DNA from: Parabacteroides faecis
GTDB lineage: Bacteria > Bacteroidota > Bacteroidia > Bacteroidales > Tannerellaceae
DNA length: 64,000 nucleotides
Reading direction: 5' to 3'
Assembly: GCF_014647375.1 (NCBI RefSeq)
Contig: NZ_BMPB01000007.1
Coordinates: forward strand, 248,001-312,000
Shown: positions 62,588 through 64,000 of the stretch, piece by piece
Position numbering within the stretch: position 1 is the first letter of the stretch
How the letters are laid out: each line of letters starts with the position of its first letter
Notes under the pieces: model-generated
Told to the model about the DNA's origin: nothing
Databases searched by the model: none
Seen by the model: only the letters and a program-made list of their open reading frames with translations
Position numbers and translations under genes: made by a program

Positions 62588-62815
62588 ATGGCAAAGATAA
62601 AAGGAGCGGTCGTTGTTAACCAGGAACGCTGCAAAGGGTGCAACTTATGTGTAGTTGCCTGCCCCAGCGATGTACTGGAATTACACCCGCGTGAAGTGAA
62701 CAACAAAGGGTACCATTATGTGTACATGAAAAACCCTGATGCTTGCATCGGTTGCGCCAGTTGCGGATTGGTTTGTCCCGACGGCTGTTTAACCATCTAC
62801 AAAGTAAAAATATAA
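62588..62815 (+). CDS. 2[4Fe-4S] ferredoxin subunit of a 2-oxoacid:ferredoxin oxidoreductase
   Basis: A 75-aa protein with two iron-sulfur motifs, CKGCNLCVVACP (about residues 17-28) and CIGCASCGLVCP (about 57-68). Such small subunits (KorD/VorD type) pass electrons from the thiamine-dependent oxidative decarboxylation of 2-oxoacids to ferredoxin. It lies 7 bp before the alpha subunit gene. Confidence 0.93.
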   Translation: MAKIKGAVVVNQERCKGCNLCVVACPSDVLELHPREVNNKGYHYVYMKNPDACIGCASCGLVCPDGCLTIYKVKI

Positions 62816-62822
62816 AACAAAT

Positions 62823-63902
62823 ATGGCAGAAGAGATAAAATTAATGAAGGGAAACGAAGTCGTCGCCCATGCAGCTATACGCTACGGTGTAGACGGATAC
62901 TTCGGATATCCTATCACTCCGCAGTCGGAGATCCTGGAAACCCTGATGGCCGAAATGCCGTGGGAAACAACCGGAATGGTAGTACTGCAAGCCGAAAGTG
63001 AAGTAGCAGCTATCAACATGGTGTATGGTGGTGCCGGTACAGGCAAACGTGTAATGACTTCATCTTCCAGTCCTGGTGTCAGCCTGAAACAGGAAGGTAT
63101 TTCTTATATCGCAGGTGCCGAACTGCCTTGTTTAATTGTAAACGTAATGCGTGGCGGTCCCGGTCTGGGAACGATCCAGCCGAGCCAGGCAGACTATTTC
63201 CAGACAGTGAAAGGTGGCGGACACGGCGACTATCGCCTGATCACCCTCGCTCCTTCTTCCGTACAGGAGATGGCTGACTTTGTCGGATTAGGATTCGACC
63301 TCGCTTTCAAATATTGCAATCCGGCTATTATCCTTGCCGACGGTATCATCGGCCAGATGATGGAAAAAGTGGTTATGCCTCCTTTCCGTCCGCGTAAGAC
63401 AGAAGAAGAGATCATCGCCGAATGTCCGTGGGCTGTACAAGGTAAAACGAAAAATCGTAAAGCCAATGTGATCACTTCACTGGAACTCGATCCGGCGAAG
63501 ATGGAAGAAAACAACCTTCGTTTCCAGGCTAAATACCGCAAGATTGAAGAAAACGAAGTACGCTACGAAGAGTTCCAGTGCGACGACGCAGAATATCTGC
63601 TGGTTGCTTTCGGTTCTTCTGCCCGTATCTGCCAGAAAGTGGTAGAGATCGCACGTGGAGAAGGTATCAAACTCGGGTTGTTACGTCCGATCACGTTGTG
63701 GCCGTTCCCGACAAAAGCGATTGCCGCTTATGCCGATAAGGTAAAAGGTATGCTTTCTGTCGAATTGAATGCCGGCCAGATGGTGGAAGATATCCGCCTG
63801 GCTGTTAACGGAAAAGTAAAGGTTGAACACTTCGGCCGCCTGGGTGGTATCGTGTTTACTCCGGATGAAGTACTGAATGCGTTAAAAGAAAAGTTATTTT
63901 AA
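62823..63902 (+). CDS. vorB: 2-oxoacid:ferredoxin oxidoreductase alpha subunit (VorB/KorA type)
   Basis: A 359-aa protein with the pyruvate:ferredoxin oxidoreductase domain I start VAHAAIRYGVDGYFGYPITPQSEI, the SSSSPGVSLKQEGISYIAGAE segment and the domain II region beginning YLLVAFGSSARICQKVVE. It acts with a TPP-binding beta subunit (expected beyond the window) and the ferredoxin subunit to oxidise branched-chain 2-oxoacids or 2-oxoglutarate to acyl-CoA. The choice between VorB and KorA is not certain from sequence alone. Confidence 0.9.
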   Translation: MAEEIKLMKGNEVVAHAAIRYGVDGYFGYPITPQSEILETLMAEMPWETTGMVVLQAESEVAAINMVYGGAGTGKRVMTSSSSPGVSLKQEGISYIAGAELPCLIVNVMRGGPGLGTIQPSQADYFQTVKGGGHGDYRLITLAPSSVQEMADFVGLGFDLAFKYCNPAIILADGIIGQMMEKVVMPPFRPRKTEEEIIAECPWAVQGKTKNRKANVITSLELDPAKMEENNLRFQAKYRKIEENEVRYEEFQCDDAEYLLVAFGSSARICQKVVEIARGEGIKLGLLRPITLWPFPTKAIAAYADKVKGMLSVELNAGQMVEDIRLAVNGKVKVEHFGRLGGIVFTPDEVLNALKEKLF

Positions 63903-63907
63903 TTTCT

Positions 63908-64000
63908 ATGATACGCGGAAGTAAAACAGACAGCATATTGACAATCCTGTTCATGGTATTGGCAGCAGCAGCGATCGTTTGCTATTTTGCAGTCGACGAT
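63908..64000 (+). CDS. Start of a small membrane protein (cut by window edge)
   Basis: An ATG at 63908 opens 31 codons to the window end: MIRGSKTDS followed by a hydrophobic helix ILTILFMVLAAAAIVCYF and VDD. It starts 5 bp after the vorB stop, so it belongs to the same operon. Probably a short single-helix protein; function unknown. Confidence 0.6.
   Translation, partial: MIRGSKTDSILTILFMVLAAAAIVCYFAVDD

Noticed and set aside
1-64000. CRISPR array, tRNA, rRNA, integrase or insertion sequence with transposase
   Set aside because: I found no regularly spaced repeats of CRISPR type, no cloverleaf genes and no transposase or integrase frame. The repeats present are short intergenic palindromes.

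Overview
The window looks like a chromosomal segment of a Bacteroidales bacterium, most likely Parabacteroides or a close relative. Housekeeping genes carry Bacteroidota-type -7 elements (TAnnTTTG) and lack strong Shine-Dalgarno sites. The gene families seen are typical of gut Bacteroidota: 8-TM MacB/FtsX-like permeases, GH92, DUF368, and VorB with a 2[4Fe-4S] ferredoxin. I see no rRNA, tRNA, CRISPR array or transposase. The genus is an inference.

Positions 1-40385, almost all on the minus strand, hold an array of 14 MacB/LolC-like permeases of about 775-796 aa (one cut by the left edge). They fall into three sequence classes: class A (7), class B (5) and class C (2). The array has one LolD/MacB-type ATPase, one HlyD-type adaptor and one TolC-type outer membrane factor. 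A small ECF sigma / membrane protein / exported protein operon (31059-32670) interrupts it. Just upstream, on the plus strand, are a sigma-54-dependent response regulator (RR1, 40635-41987) and its membrane histidine kinase (HK1, 41990-43306).

The array is tied together by its control DNA. In eight gaps ahead of array transcription units, and at one further locus (49872-49980), two 17-bp palindromes (consensus TGTCTAATwATTAGACA) lie 21 bp apart. Each pair sits 69-71 bp (start to start) upstream of a -24/-12 promoter of the form TGGCAy-N5-TTG. I read these as RR1 enhancer sites plus sigma-54 promoters, giving one regulon: TolC1-adaptor-C2-C1; B5; ATPase-B4-B3; A7-B2-B1-A6; A5; A4-A3; A2; A1. 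The ninth copy drives no recognisable large gene. It drives a predicted RNA of about 290 nt (49861 down to about 49570) with five hairpins and a strong intrinsic terminator, which I propose as a sigma-54-dependent small RNA or small-peptide transcript.

Positions 43420-49571 hold ordinary cell-envelope and housekeeping genes: an Nramp transporter, a DedA protein, glnS, a TPR protein and a DUF368 protein. Positions 49985-62379 hold a second, parallel module: TolC2, a NEW3-domain membrane protein with an adaptor-like helical hairpin, an ABC-2 ATPase and two ABC-2 permeases. These run leftward from one sigma-54 promoter with a different operator (TGGGTAA-N4-TTACCCA). A GH92 glycosidase and a soluble GAF-kinase / sigma-54 regulator pair (HK2/RR2) follow on the plus strand. 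Positions 62588-64000 begin a 2-oxoacid:ferredoxin oxidoreductase operon.

Several intergenic gaps carry inverted-repeat, MITE-like palindromic elements. The same 21-bp repeat end occurs at both 37.6 kb and 62.4 kb.
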